64,000 nucleotides of DNA from Klebsiella michiganensis (GTDB lineage: Bacteria; Pseudomonadota; Gammaproteobacteria; Enterobacterales; Enterobacteriaceae). Shown here in pieces: positions 24,604-33,343 of this stretch; the first letter of the stretch is position 1; the number at the start of each line of letters is the position of its first letter. Both the position numbers and the translations under genes were made by a program. Location: positions 620,001-684,000 of the forward strand of contig CP011077.1 of the NCBI GenBank assembly GCA_000963575.1. Reading direction: 5' to 3'. Under the pieces are notes generated by a model. It made no database searches. It was given only the letters and a program-made list of their open reading frames with translations, and was not told the origin of the DNA.

Positions 24604-25290
24604 ATGCGTTTGCCAATTATCCTGGTTTCACCGGCCAGAGCAGAGAACGTCGGGGCCGCTGCCCGGGCGATGAAGACCATGGGATTTACGGAGATGAGGA
24701 TCGTCGCCAGCGACGCGCATCTCCAGCCCGCTGCGCGCTGGGTGGCGCACGGTGCCGGCGATATCCTCGACGGTATTCGCCACTACGACACCCTTGCCGA
24801 AGCCCTGAGTGACGTAGATTTTTCCATCGCAACAACGGCCCGCAGCCGGGCGAAATTTCATTACTACGCGACGCCGCAGCAGCTGGGACCGATACTTGAA
24901 GAGAAACGCCAGTGGGTGGGATGTGCGGCGCTGGTATTTGGTCGTGAAGATTCCGGGCTGACTAACGAAGAGCTGGAACTGGCGGATGTGTTAACCGGCG
25001 TACCGATGGTTGCAGATTACCCGTCGCTCAACCTGGGCCAGGCCGTGATGGTTTATTGCTACCAGCTTTCCACTTTGATGCAGCAGCCGCCTGTGGAAAA
25101 TGTGAATGGTGACGGGCAGCAGTTGAATGCGCTGCGCTTGCGAATGACATCGCTGTTACATCGACTTGAGGTCGCGGACGACCAAAAAATGGTCGATTGG
25201 GTTCAGCAGCGTTTGGGGTTGCTTGAACAGAGAGACACGGCGATGCTGCATCGTTTGCTGCATGACATCGAAAAAAAGTTACCAGAATGA
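24604..25290 (+). CDS. yjtD: SpoU-family RNA 2'-O-methyltransferase (YjtD/LasT)
   Basis: A 228-residue SPOUT-class RNA ribose methyltransferase, the same length as E. coli YjtD (LasT), and related to TrmJ. The family motifs are in order: an N-terminal N-G-AAARAMKTMGF segment, ALVFGREDSGLTNEEL near residue 115, and the knot-forming PMVADYPSLNLGQAVMVYCYQL near residue 135. The physiological RNA target of YjtD is not established. An AGAAGAGAG ribosome site precedes the ATG. Located between arcA/yjjY and the thr operon, as in E. coli. Confidence 0.95.
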   Translation: MRLPIILVSPARAENVGAAARAMKTMGFTEMRIVASDAHLQPAARWVAHGAGDILDGIRHYDTLAEALSDVDFSIATTARSRAKFHYYATPQQLGPILEEKRQWVGCAALVFGREDSGLTNEELELADVLTGVPMVADYPSLNLGQAVMVYCYQLSTLMQQPPVENVNGDGQQLNALRLRMTSLLHRLEVADDQKMVDWVQQRLGLLEQRDTAMLHRLLHDIEKKLPE

Positions 25291-25423
25291 AATGTCTTTT
25301 AATTTCTCTTTTTTGAGACTTTCCTCTAACTTTTTGCGCTATTTTTACGCTTTTACTCCCATTTTTGGTGAGTTTTCCAGCGCGACCGAACAAGGTAATT
25401 TTTTGTGACAGAACTAAAAAAAA

Positions 25424-25452
25424 TTGACTTGGTAAAGGGATTGCTTTAACCA
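25424..25452 (+). promoter_or_regulatory. thr operon promoter
   Basis: A -35 box TTGACT (25424-25429) is followed about 17 bases on by TTTAACCAATA, the same arrangement that I recall for the E. coli thr promoter. It lies about 35 bases before the leader peptide start. Confidence 0.65.
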
Positions 25453-25487
25453 ATAGAGCTATTACAAATTTAGAGCACACAACATCC

Positions 25488-25556
25488 ATGTTTCGCTTCA
25501 GCCTGATTACCACAATTATCACAACCACCATTACCACAGGTAACGGTGCGGGCTGA
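25488..25556 (+). CDS. thrL: thr operon leader peptide
   Basis: A 22-codon leader whose translation senses charged threonyl- and isoleucyl-tRNA. After an unusual start (MFRFSL) the peptide is almost only regulatory residues: 7 Thr and 4 Ile codons between positions 7 and 17, then the conserved GNGAG end. The E. coli leader has 8 Thr and 4 Ile codons behind a different N terminus. Stalling in this run prevents the downstream terminator from forming. Confidence 0.95.
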   Translation: MFRFSLITTIITTTITTGNGAG

Positions 25557-25576
25557 CGCATACAGGTAAAAATGAA

Positions 25577-25611
25577 AAAAGCCCGCACCTAAACAGTGCG
25601 GGCTTTTTTTT
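25577..25611 (+). terminator. thr operon attenuator
   Basis: AGCCCGCAC and GTGCGGGCT form a perfect 9-bp stem around a 7-base loop, followed by eight T. It lies between the leader peptide stop and thrA. A GGTGCGGGC segment at the end of thrL can pair with the 5' half as the competing structure. Confidence 0.93.
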
Positions 25612-25637
25612 CGGGAAAAAATCAAGGGGTCACAACA

Positions 25638-28100
25638 ATGCGAGTGTTGAAATTCGGCGGTACTTCAGTGGCAAATGCGGAGCGTTTTCTCCGCGTTGCC
25701 GATATCCTGGAAAGCAATGCCAAACAGGGGCAGGTAGCGACCGTGCTGTCTGCTCCGGCAAAAATTACTAACCACCTTGTGGCGATGATTGAGAAGACCA
25801 TTGGTGGCCAGGACGCTGTGCCGAATATCAGCGACGCCGAGCGCATTTTCGCTGAACTGCTAAATGGCCTGGCAGAGGCGCAGCCGGGCTTCCCGCTGGC
25901 TGAACTGAAAGGGTTAGTGGATCAGGAATTTGCTCAGCTTAAACATGTTCTGCACGGGATCAGCCTGCTGGGTCAGTGCCCGGACAGCATCAATGCGGCG
26001 ATCATTTGCCGGGGTGAGAAGCTGTCTATCGCCATTATGTCCGGCGTGCTGCAGGCCCGTGGCTACCCGGTTAGCGTTATCGATCCGGTCGAGAAACTGC
26101 TGGCGGTGGGGCACTACCTGGATTCCAGCGTGGATATCGCAGAGTCTACCCGCCGTATTGCCGCCAGCCGCATTCCTGAAGATCACATGATCCTGATGGC
26201 CGGGTTTACCGCCGGGAACGACAAAGGCGAGCTGGTGGTGCTGGGCCGGAACGGTTCCGACTATTCTGCCGCCGTATTGGCTGCCTGTCTGCGCGCCGAC
26301 TGTTGTGAGATCTGGACTGACGTCGATGGGGTTTATACCTGCGACCCGCGCCAGGTTCCCGATGCCCGACTGCTGAAGTCGATGTCTTACCAGGAAGCGA
26401 TGGAGCTTTCCTACTTTGGTGCCAAAGTCCTTCACCCCCGCACTATCACCCCGATTGCTCAGTTCCAGATCCCTTGCCTGATTAAAAATACCGGAAACCC
26501 ACAGGCGCCGGGCACGCTCATTGGCGACAAGAGCGATGACGAAGGGCTGCCGGTTAAAGGCATTACTAACCTGAACAACATGGCGATGTTCAGCGTCTCA
26601 GGCCCGGGAATGAAAGGCATGGTTGGCATGGCCGCGCGCGTGTTTGCTGCCTTGTCCCGTGCGGGGATTTCCGTGGTGCTGATCACCCAGTCCTCTTCCG
26701 AGTACAGCATCAGCTTCTGCGTGCCTCAGGCTGATTGCGGTCGCGCTCGTAAGGCGATGGAAGACGAATTTTATCTCGAACTGAAAGAAGAGCTGCTGGA
26801 GCCGATGGCAGTGACCGAGCGTCTGGCGGTTATTTCTGTCGTGGGCGACGGCATGAAAACGCTGCGCGGTATCTCCGCGAAGTTCTTTGCCGCGCTGGCC
26901 CGCGCGAATATCAACATTATCGCTATCGCTCAGGGCTCTTCCGAGCGCTCTATCTCCGTTGTGGTAAATAACGACGATGCCGTGACCGGCGTGCGTGTAA
27001 CGCATCAGATGCTGTTTAACACCGATCAGGTTATCGAGCTGTTTCTGGTGGGCGTTGGCGGCGTGGGGGCGGCTCTGCTGGAGCAGGTTAAACGCCAGCA
27101 GGCGTGGCTGAAGGAAAAGCATATTGACCTGCGCGTTTGCGGCGTGGCGAATTCTAAAGCCCTGCTGACCAACGTTCATGGTCTGGATCTCGAGAACTGG
27201 CAGCAGGCGCTGGAGCAGGCCAAAGAGCCGTTCAATCTTGGCCGCCTGATTCGCCTGGTGAAAGAGTACCATCTGTTGAACCCGGTGATTGTGGACTGTA
27301 CGTCCAGCCAGGCCGTGGCGGATCAGTACGCTGACTTCCTGAACGAAGGGTTCCATGTGGTGACGCCAAACAAAAAGGCCAACACCTCGAGCATGAATTA
27401 TTACCACCAACTACGCCATGCCGCGGAGAGTTCGCGCCGTAAGTTCCTCTACGACACCAACGTGGGGGCGGGTCTGCCGGTGATCGAAAACCTGCAAAAC
27501 TTGCTGAATGCGGGCGATGAGCTGCAGCGTTTTTCCGGCATTCTTTCCGGGTCGCTTTCTTACATCTTCGGTAAGCTGGATGAGGGAATGAGCTTCTCGC
27601 TGGCGACCAGTACCGCCCGTGAAATGGGGTACACCGAACCGGATCCGCGGGACGATCTTTCCGGTATGGATGTCGCACGTAAGCTACTGATCCTGGCGCG
27701 TGAGACCGGGAGCGATCTGGAACTGTCCGATATCGCTATCGAATCCGTACTTCCGGAAAATTTTGATGCGAGCGGAGACGTCGAGTCTTTTATGGCACGC
27801 CTTCCACAGTTGGATGATGAGTTTACGGCTCGTGTGAGGAAGGCGCGTGACGATGGGAAAGTGCTACGCTACGTCGGTATTATCGAAGACGATGGCAGCT
27901 GCAAAGTGAAGATCGACGCTGTAGACGGCAACGATCCGCTGTATAAGGTGAAAAATGGCGAAAACGCCCTGGCCTTCTACAGCCACTATTATCAACCGCT
28001 GCCGCTGGTTCTGCGCGGCTATGGTGCGGGTAACGACGTTACCGCAGCCGGTGTCTTCGCGGATCTGCTTCGCACCCTGTCATGGAAGTTAGGAGTTTAA
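25638..28100 (+). CDS. thrA: Bifunctional aspartokinase I/homoserine dehydrogenase I
   Basis: ThrA catalyses the first and third steps from aspartate to threonine, and is feedback-inhibited by threonine. The product is 820 residues, as in E. coli. The N-terminal kinase opens with MRVLKFGGTSVANAERF, then come two ACT regulatory segments (about 315-460, GMAARVFAALSRAGISVVLITQSSSE and the paralogous FFAALARANINIIAIAQGSSE), then the homoserine dehydrogenase with GVGGVGAALLEQ near residue 472 and GLPVIENLQNLLNAGDE. I placed the start at the ATG at 25638, behind AAGGGGT, because longer frames reach back into the attenuator. Confidence 0.98.
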   Translation: MRVLKFGGTSVANAERFLRVADILESNAKQGQVATVLSAPAKITNHLVAMIEKTIGGQDAVPNISDAERIFAELLNGLAEAQPGFPLAELKGLVDQEFAQLKHVLHGISLLGQCPDSINAAIICRGEKLSIAIMSGVLQARGYPVSVIDPVEKLLAVGHYLDSSVDIAESTRRIAASRIPEDHMILMAGFTAGNDKGELVVLGRNGSDYSAAVLAACLRADCCEIWTDVDGVYTCDPRQVPDARLLKSMSYQEAMELSYFGAKVLHPRTITPIAQFQIPCLIKNTGNPQAPGTLIGDKSDDEGLPVKGITNLNNMAMFSVSGPGMKGMVGMAARVFAALSRAGISVVLITQSSSEYSISFCVPQADCGRARKAMEDEFYLELKEELLEPMAVTERLAVISVVGDGMKTLRGISAKFFAALARANINIIAIAQGSSERSISVVVNNDDAVTGVRVTHQMLFNTDQVIELFLVGVGGVGAALLEQVKRQQAWLKEKHIDLRVCGVANSKALLTNVHGLDLENWQQALEQAKEPFNLGRLIRLVKEYHLLNPVIVDCTSSQAVADQYADFLNEGFHVVTPNKKANTSSMNYYHQLRHAAESSRRKFLYDTNVGAGLPVIENLQNLLNAGDELQRFSGILSGSLSYIFGKLDEGMSFSLATSTAREMGYTEPDPRDDLSGMDVARKLLILARETGSDLELSDIAIESVLPENFDASGDVESFMARLPQLDDEFTARVRKARDDGKVLRYVGIIEDDGSCKVKIDAVDGNDPLYKVKNGENALAFYSHYYQPLPLVLRGYGAGNDVTAAGVFADLLRTLSWKLGV

Positions 28101-28101
28101 G

Positions 28102-29031
28102 ATGGTTAAAGTATATGCCCCGGCTTCCAGCGCCAATATGAGCGTTGGTTTTGATGTGCTGGGCGCGGCGGTGTCGCCAGTTGATGGCTCACATCTGGGC
28201 GATTACGTCACGGTTGAAGCGGCGGACAGTTTCAGTCTGACCAACCTTGGGCGGTTTGCCAGCAAGCTACCGGATGAACCGCGCGAGAACATTGTTTATC
28301 AGTGCTGGGAGCGTTTCTGCCAGGAGATTGGCAAAACTATCCCGGTGGCAATGACGCTTGAGAAAAACATGCCTATCGGTTCCGGGCTGGGGTCCAGCGC
28401 CTGTTCGGTGGTGGCCGGCCTGATGGCGATGAATGAATTTTGCGGCAAGCCTCTCAGCGACACGCGCCTGCTGGCGTTGATGGGCGAGCTGGAAGGGCGT
28501 ATTTCCGGCAGCATTCACTACGATAACGTCGCGCCTTGTTTCCTCGGCGGTATGCAACTGATGATCGAAGAAAACGGCATCATCAGCCAGCAGGTGCCAG
28601 GCTTTGATGAGTGGCTTTGGGTGCTGGCGTACCCGGGCATTAAGGTTTCAACCGCCGAAGCGCGCGCGATTTTACCAGCCCAGTACCGCCGTCAGGACTG
28701 TATTAGTCACGGCCGCCACCTGGCCGGTTTTATTCATGCCTGTCATACCCGCCAGCCTGCGCTTGCCGCGAAGCTGATGCAGGACGTGATTGCTGAACCT
28801 TACCGCGCCAAACTGCTGCCGAAATTTGATGAGTCCCGTAAAGCCGTGGCGGATATTGGCGCGCTGGCCAGCGGGATCTCGGGTTCTGGCCCGACATTAT
28901 TTGCACTGTGCGATAACACCGATACCGCGCAGCGCGTGGCTGACTGGCTCAGCCAACATTATTTGCAGAACCAGGAAGGTTTTGTACATATTTGCCGTCT
29001 GGATACGGCTGGCGCACGAGTTTTGGGATAA
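28102..29031 (+). CDS. thrB: Homoserine kinase
   Basis: ThrB phosphorylates L-homoserine with ATP to give O-phosphohomoserine. The 309-residue product is a GHMP-family kinase: N-terminal VYAPASSANMSVGFDVLGAAV, the ATP-binding motif PIGSGLGSSACS near residues 91-102, and the C-terminal GISGSGPTLFAL. The ATG begins one base after the thrA stop, so translation is coupled. thrC follows after 3 bases. Confidence 0.98.
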   Translation: MVKVYAPASSANMSVGFDVLGAAVSPVDGSHLGDYVTVEAADSFSLTNLGRFASKLPDEPRENIVYQCWERFCQEIGKTIPVAMTLEKNMPIGSGLGSSACSVVAGLMAMNEFCGKPLSDTRLLALMGELEGRISGSIHYDNVAPCFLGGMQLMIEENGIISQQVPGFDEWLWVLAYPGIKVSTAEARAILPAQYRRQDCISHGRHLAGFIHACHTRQPALAAKLMQDVIAEPYRAKLLPKFDESRKAVADIGALASGISGSGPTLFALCDNTDTAQRVADWLSQHYLQNQEGFVHICRLDTAGARVLG

Positions 29032-29034
29032 GAC

Positions 29035-30321
29035 ATGAAACTGTACAACCTTAAAGATCACAACGAGCAGGTCTCCTTTGCACAGGCGGTTACCCAAGGG
29101 TTGGGTAAGCAACAGGGCCTGTTCTTCCCGCATGACCTGCCTGAGTTTGAACTGACTGAAATCGACGCCATGCTGGAGATGGACTTTGTCACCCGCAGCA
29201 GCAAAATTTTGTCCGCGTTTATCGGCGATGAGATCCCGGCGGAGATTCTGGAAGAGCGCGTGCGAGCTGCCTTCGCGTTTCCTGCGCCGGTGAACATGGT
29301 TGAGCCGGACGTAGGCTGTCTGGAACTGTTCCACGGCCCGACGCTGGCGTTTAAAGACTTTGGCGGGCGCTTTATGGCGCAGATGCTGACTCACATCAGC
29401 GGCGACAAGCCCGTGACCATACTGACCGCAACCTCAGGCGATACCGGTGCGGCGGTGGCTCACGCGTTCTACGGCCTTGAGAATGTGCGCGTCGTTATTC
29501 TTTATCCGCGTGGGAAAATCAGCCCGCTGCAGGAAAAACTGTTCTGTACCCTCGGTGGGAATATCGAAACCGTGGCGATTGACGGTGATTTTGATGCCTG
29601 CCAGGCGTTGGTGAAACAGGCATTTGATGATGAAGAACTGAAGGTGGCGCTGGGGTTAAACTCGGCGAACTCCATCAACATTAGTCGCCTGCTGGCGCAG
29701 ATCTGCTACTACTTCGAAGCGGTAGCCCAGCTGCCGCAGGAAGCCCGTAATCAGCTGGTGGTTTCCGTACCGAGCGGTAACTTTGGTGACCTGACGGCCG
29801 GCCTGCTGGCAAAATCCCTCGGCCTGCCGATTAAACGCTTTATCGCGGCCACGAATGCCAATGACACCGTTCCACGCTTCCTCGCAGAAGGCCAGTGGGC
29901 ACCTAAAGCGACCGTGGCTACTCTTTCCAACGCAATGGATGTTAGCCAGCCGAACAACTGGCCGCGCGTGGAAGAACTCTTCCGCCGTAAGATCTGGCGT
30001 CTGACCGATCTTGGCTATGCCGCCGTGACCGACGAAACCACCAAAGAGACGATGCGTGAGCTGAAGGCGATTGGCTACGTTTCCGAACCGCACGCGGCCA
30101 TTGCTTACCGCGCTCTGCGCGACCAGCTGCAGCCAGGTGAGTTCGGGTTGTTCCTGGGCACCGCACATCCGGCGAAGTTTAAAGAAAGTGTGGAAGACAT
30201 TCTGGGTGAAGCGCTGCCGTTGCCGCAGGAGCTGGCGTCTCGTGCCGATTTGCCGCTGCTGTCCCACAATCTCCCGGCTGATTTCGCCGAATTGCGTAAG
30301 TTTATGATGGTTAAAGCTTAA
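29035..30321 (+). CDS. thrC: Threonine synthase
   Basis: ThrC converts O-phosphohomoserine to threonine with pyridoxal phosphate, closing the pathway. The product is 428 residues, the E. coli length. The cofactor-binding lysine lies in the LAFKDFGGRF segment near residue 107, and the phosphate-binding loop is SVPSGNFGDLTAG near residue 242. ATSGDTGAAVAHAF is also typical. Last gene of the thr operon; a hairpin terminator follows. Confidence 0.98.
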   Translation: MKLYNLKDHNEQVSFAQAVTQGLGKQQGLFFPHDLPEFELTEIDAMLEMDFVTRSSKILSAFIGDEIPAEILEERVRAAFAFPAPVNMVEPDVGCLELFHGPTLAFKDFGGRFMAQMLTHISGDKPVTILTATSGDTGAAVAHAFYGLENVRVVILYPRGKISPLQEKLFCTLGGNIETVAIDGDFDACQALVKQAFDDEELKVALGLNSANSINISRLLAQICYYFEAVAQLPQEARNQLVVSVPSGNFGDLTAGLLAKSLGLPIKRFIAATNANDTVPRFLAEGQWAPKATVATLSNAMDVSQPNNWPRVEELFRRKIWRLTDLGYAAVTDETTKETMRELKAIGYVSEPHAAIAYRALRDQLQPGEFGLFLGTAHPAKFKESVEDILGEALPLPQELASRADLPLLSHNLPADFAELRKFMMVKA

Positions 30322-30328
30322 TTCTGAA

Positions 30329-30360
30329 GCCCCATTTTGATTGTCAAACTGGGGCGTTTT
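30329..30360 (+). terminator. thr operon terminator
   Basis: GCCCCA pairs with TGGGGC, extended by TTTTGA with TCAAAC (one weak pair), then GTTTTCCC. It begins 8 bases after the thrC stop. Confidence 0.75.
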
Positions 30361-30532
30361 CCCTGTGAATCAGGGAGAAAATAAGCAGGAATTTCGCAGG
30401 GAAAAAGGAGAAGTTCCCATAAAATGCGGATGCTTAGAGATTAGGATTGCGGAGAATAACGCAGGTGTGATTTCCGACATAAGCTCATCTTAACGGGCCC
30501 AATGGGCCGGCTTGAGAAGTAAGGAGCAAGTT

Positions 30533-30793
30533 ATGTTGAAATCCATTTTTCTGGCGTTGTCCCTGCTGGTGGTGACGCCGCTGGTGGTACAGGCGGGAGA
30601 GATCACGCTGGTGCCTGCCGTGACGCTGCATTTTGGCGATCAGGATAACCACGGGCGCTACTGGGACGGCCATTACTGGCGAGATCACGACTGGTGGGCA
30701 AGGCACTATGAGTGGCGCGAACACCGCTGGCAGCGCCATGCCCGGTTCGATGGCCCGCCACGGTATCATCATGATAATCGCTGGGATAGATAA
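30533..30793 (+). CDS. yaaX: Small secreted protein YaaX (DUF2502 type)
   Basis: An 86-residue protein with a clear signal peptide (residues 1-21, MLKSIFLALSLLVVTPLVVQAG), followed by a short mature chain rich in His, Trp, Arg and Asp (WDGHYWRDHDWWARHYEWREHRW). This layout and the EITLVPAVTLHFGDQDNHGRYW segment match E. coli YaaX, of unknown function. The AAGGAG site 6 bases before the ATG at 30533 fixes the start; seven upstream in-frame codons are not used. Between thrC and yaaA, as in E. coli. Confidence 0.9.
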   Translation: MLKSIFLALSLLVVTPLVVQAGEITLVPAVTLHFGDQDNHGRYWDGHYWRDHDWWARHYEWREHRWQRHARFDGPPRYHHDNRWDR

Positions 30794-30811
30794 CCGGCGC
30801 GAGTTCTCAGT

Positions 30812-30841
30812 AAAACGCCAGCTTAGCGCTGGCGTTTTTTT
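30812..30841. terminator. Bidirectional terminator between yaaX and yaaA
   Basis: ACGCCAGC and GCTGGCGT form an 8-bp stem around TTAGC, flanked by A residues upstream and an eight-base T run downstream. It can end yaaX on the plus strand and yaaA on the minus strand. Confidence 0.85.
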
Positions 30842-31614
30842 TACTGCTCGTGGCGCTTAAACACCAGTTCGTTTTTCTGAGAAGCTTCCGCATCAAAGAA
30901 ATAGCCGTCGGTGTTAAACGTTTTGAGTTGTTCAGGCTTAGTCAGTCGATTTTCAATGATGTAGCGGCTCATCAGCCCACGCGCTTTTTTCGCGTAGAAG
31001 CTGATGACTTTAAACTTGCCGTTCTTTTCATCGAGGAAGACCGGCTTGATGATGTCCGCATTCAGCTTCTTCGGCTTAACCGCTTTGAAGTATTCATCAG
31101 ACGCCAGGTTGACTACGATATTGTCGCCCTGGGTTGCCAGCACCTGATTCAGCTTCTCGGTAATCGTATCGCCCCAGAAGTGGTACAGATCTTTGCCTTT
31201 CGGGTTTTCCAGGCGAATGCCCATTTCCAGCCGGTACGGCTGCATTAAATCCAGCGGACGCAGCACGCCGTACAGCCCGGAAAGCATGCGCAGGTGCTGC
31301 TGGGCGAAATCAAAGTCCGCTTCGCTAAACTCTTCGGCCTGCAGGCCGGTATAGACGTCACCTTTAAAGGCGAGAATAGCCGGACGCGCGTTTTGCGGCG
31401 TGAACGCCGGGTGCCACTCATGGAAACGGGTTTCGTTAAGAGAGGCCAGCTTATCGCTGATGCTCATCAGGGAAGCAATTTGCGGTGCGCTAAGCTTGCG
31501 GGCAACGCTAATTAACTGCTGTGAGTATTCCAGCAGTTCCGGCTGTGTATAGCGGTCCGTCGGGAGCTCGCTTTGGTAATCCAGCGTCTTGGCAGGTGAG
31601 ATAAGAATTAGCAT
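30841..31614 (-). CDS. yaaA: Peroxide stress resistance protein YaaA
   Basis: YaaA lowers free intracellular iron under peroxide stress and is an OxyR-regulated protein in E. coli. The 257-residue product has the family N terminus LILISPAKTLDYQS, the central LRMLSGLYGVLRPLDLMQPYRLEMG segment and VISFYAKKARGLMSRYIIENR. The ATG at 31614 sits behind AAGGAG and reproduces the family start. It shares a terminator with yaaX. Confidence 0.96.
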   Translation of the reverse strand: MLILISPAKTLDYQSELPTDRYTQPELLEYSQQLISVARKLSAPQIASLMSISDKLASLNETRFHEWHPAFTPQNARPAILAFKGDVYTGLQAEEFSEADFDFAQQHLRMLSGLYGVLRPLDLMQPYRLEMGIRLENPKGKDLYHFWGDTITEKLNQVLATQGDNIVVNLASDEYFKAVKPKKLNADIIKPVFLDEKNGKFKVISFYAKKARGLMSRYIIENRLTKPEQLKTFNTDGYFFDAEASQKNELVFKRHEQ

Positions 31615-31686
31615 GTCCACTCCTTGCATAGTTTGGCCGTTACTTTAGCAAATTTCCCGCCTGTCGCGGCCTATGGCTGCAATTAG

Positions 31687-33126
31687 CTAAGGTTTTTTTT
31701 CCATGTCTCTGTCCCAAACGCCGGGTGCAAGCTGGCTCTTAATCTCCGGGAAACGGTTGGGGTTGAAAATGGGTGAGATCCCCAGCTTTTGCTGGCGCAG
31801 ATAATCCGCCGCTATCGCTTTCACCACCGGGGAAAGTAACAGAATCGCCGTGATATTGGTTATCGCCATAATAGCCATCGCCACGTCTGCCAACTGCCAG
31901 ACTAGCGGCAGCGCGGCCTGCGTACCGAACATCACCATAGTGAGTACCATGAAGCGCAGTAAAAATTTCAGAGCGCGGCTGTCCTGGTTCAGGAACAGCA
32001 AATTGTTCTCGGCGTAGGTGTAATTCGCCATGATAGACGTAAAGGCGAACAAGAAAACGATTACCACGATAAAACCGCTGCCCCAGCCGCCCACGGCTGC
32101 ACTGAACGCCTGCTGAACCAGAATAATGCCGCTGCGTGATGTTTCAATACCATCCATCATGCCGGACATCAGCACAATGGCGGCGGTCGCGGTGCAGATG
32201 ACTACCGTATCAATTAACACACCAAACATTTGCACCACCCCCTGAGTGGCCGGGTGTGGGGGCCATGCGGCGGCGGCGGCGGCGGCATTCGGCGTGGAGC
32301 CCATGCCCGCTTCATTTGAGAACATCCCGCGCTGAAAGCCATTGGTGATGGCCTGGCTGACGGTATAGCCCAGCGCGCCCGAAGCGGCTTCGTGCCAGCC
32401 AAATGCATGGCTGAAAATCAGCCTGATGACGTCCGGGAAGCGTTCAATATGCAGTCCCACAACATACAGGCTCATGCATACCCAAAGTAAGGCCATCATC
32501 GGCACCAGCCATTGGGTGAGGCGGGCGATAGTCCGCATCCCTCGCCAGATAACCAGCGCGGTAACCACCACCAGGAAAAGACCCACCCAGATTTTCGGCA
32601 CGTCAAACGCATAGTGAGTGGCAATAGCGATGGAGTTAGCCTGCACGGCGTTAAACACCATGCCGAAAGCAACGATCAAAAAGACGGAAAACAGCACGCC
32701 CATCCAGCGCATGCCAAGCCCACGCTCCATATACCAGGCCGGGCCGCCGCGGTAGTTTCCTTCTTTGTCCCGGGTTTTATACAGTTGGGCGAGGGAGCAT
32801 TCTGCAAAGGCGGTGGCCATGCTGAGCACTGCGGCAACCCACATCCAGAACACCGAACCGGGGCCACCTGCGGAGATAGCAAGCGCGATGCCCGCAAGGT
32901 TGCCGCTGCCGACGCGGGCGGCCAGGCTGGTGCAAAGTGCCTGGAATGAGGATATTCCGGAAGGATCCGGTGAGCCGCTGTTGCGCAGGAAAAGGCGCAG
33001 CCGGGTAAAGTAACGGAACTGGACAAAGCCGCTGCGGAAGGTGAACCAGATACCCGCGCCAATCAGCAGCCAGAGCAGCACCGAGCCCCAAAGCACCTCA
33101 TTGATAAAGAATAAAAAATCTGTCAT
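31687..33126 (-). CDS. yaaJ: Sodium/alanine symporter family transporter YaaJ
   Basis: An inner-membrane amino-acid:cation symporter of the AGCS (AlsT/DagA) family, 479 residues. About ten to eleven hydrophobic helices are visible. Family motifs are clear: SLAARVGSGNLAGIALAISAGGPGSVFWMW near residue 70 and GFQRGMFSNEAGMGSTPNAAAAAA near residue 270, which corresponds to a GC-rich GCG repeat at 32267-32286. The start at 33126 has AGAGGGA upstream and gives the family N terminus; a longer frame upstream is not supported. The transported substrate is unproven. Confidence 0.95.
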   Translation of the reverse strand: MTDFLFFINEVLWGSVLLWLLIGAGIWFTFRSGFVQFRYFTRLRLFLRNSGSPDPSGISSFQALCTSLAARVGSGNLAGIALAISAGGPGSVFWMWVAAVLSMATAFAECSLAQLYKTRDKEGNYRGGPAWYMERGLGMRWMGVLFSVFLIVAFGMVFNAVQANSIAIATHYAFDVPKIWVGLFLVVVTALVIWRGMRTIARLTQWLVPMMALLWVCMSLYVVGLHIERFPDVIRLIFSHAFGWHEAASGALGYTVSQAITNGFQRGMFSNEAGMGSTPNAAAAAAAWPPHPATQGVVQMFGVLIDTVVICTATAAIVLMSGMMDGIETSRSGIILVQQAFSAAVGGWGSGFIVVIVFLFAFTSIMANYTYAENNLLFLNQDSRALKFLLRFMVLTMVMFGTQAALPLVWQLADVAMAIMAITNITAILLLSPVVKAIAADYLRQQKLGISPIFNPNRFPEIKSQLAPGVWDRDMEKKP

Positions 33127-33343
33127 TAACGTCCCTCTTGTTAATGCGTGATGGCGGCGAGGTTGACGGACCCGGGCCATACAATCCATTACGTTACAGA
33201 TAAATTGGCGGTCGAGTTTAGCATATTCTCGCCCACTGGACGGACAGCACTTGTCGCGGTTGCACCTGATGGGCGGCGTGATATCATCAAGCCAGACCGG
33301 TTACATCTCCCTAACAAGCTACACCTGAAGAGAAACACTCATT

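Noticed and set aside
32267..32286. GCG trinucleotide repeat inside yaaJ
   Set aside because: It encodes the conserved poly-alanine segment after NEAGMGSTPN in this transporter family, so it is not an independent repeat element.
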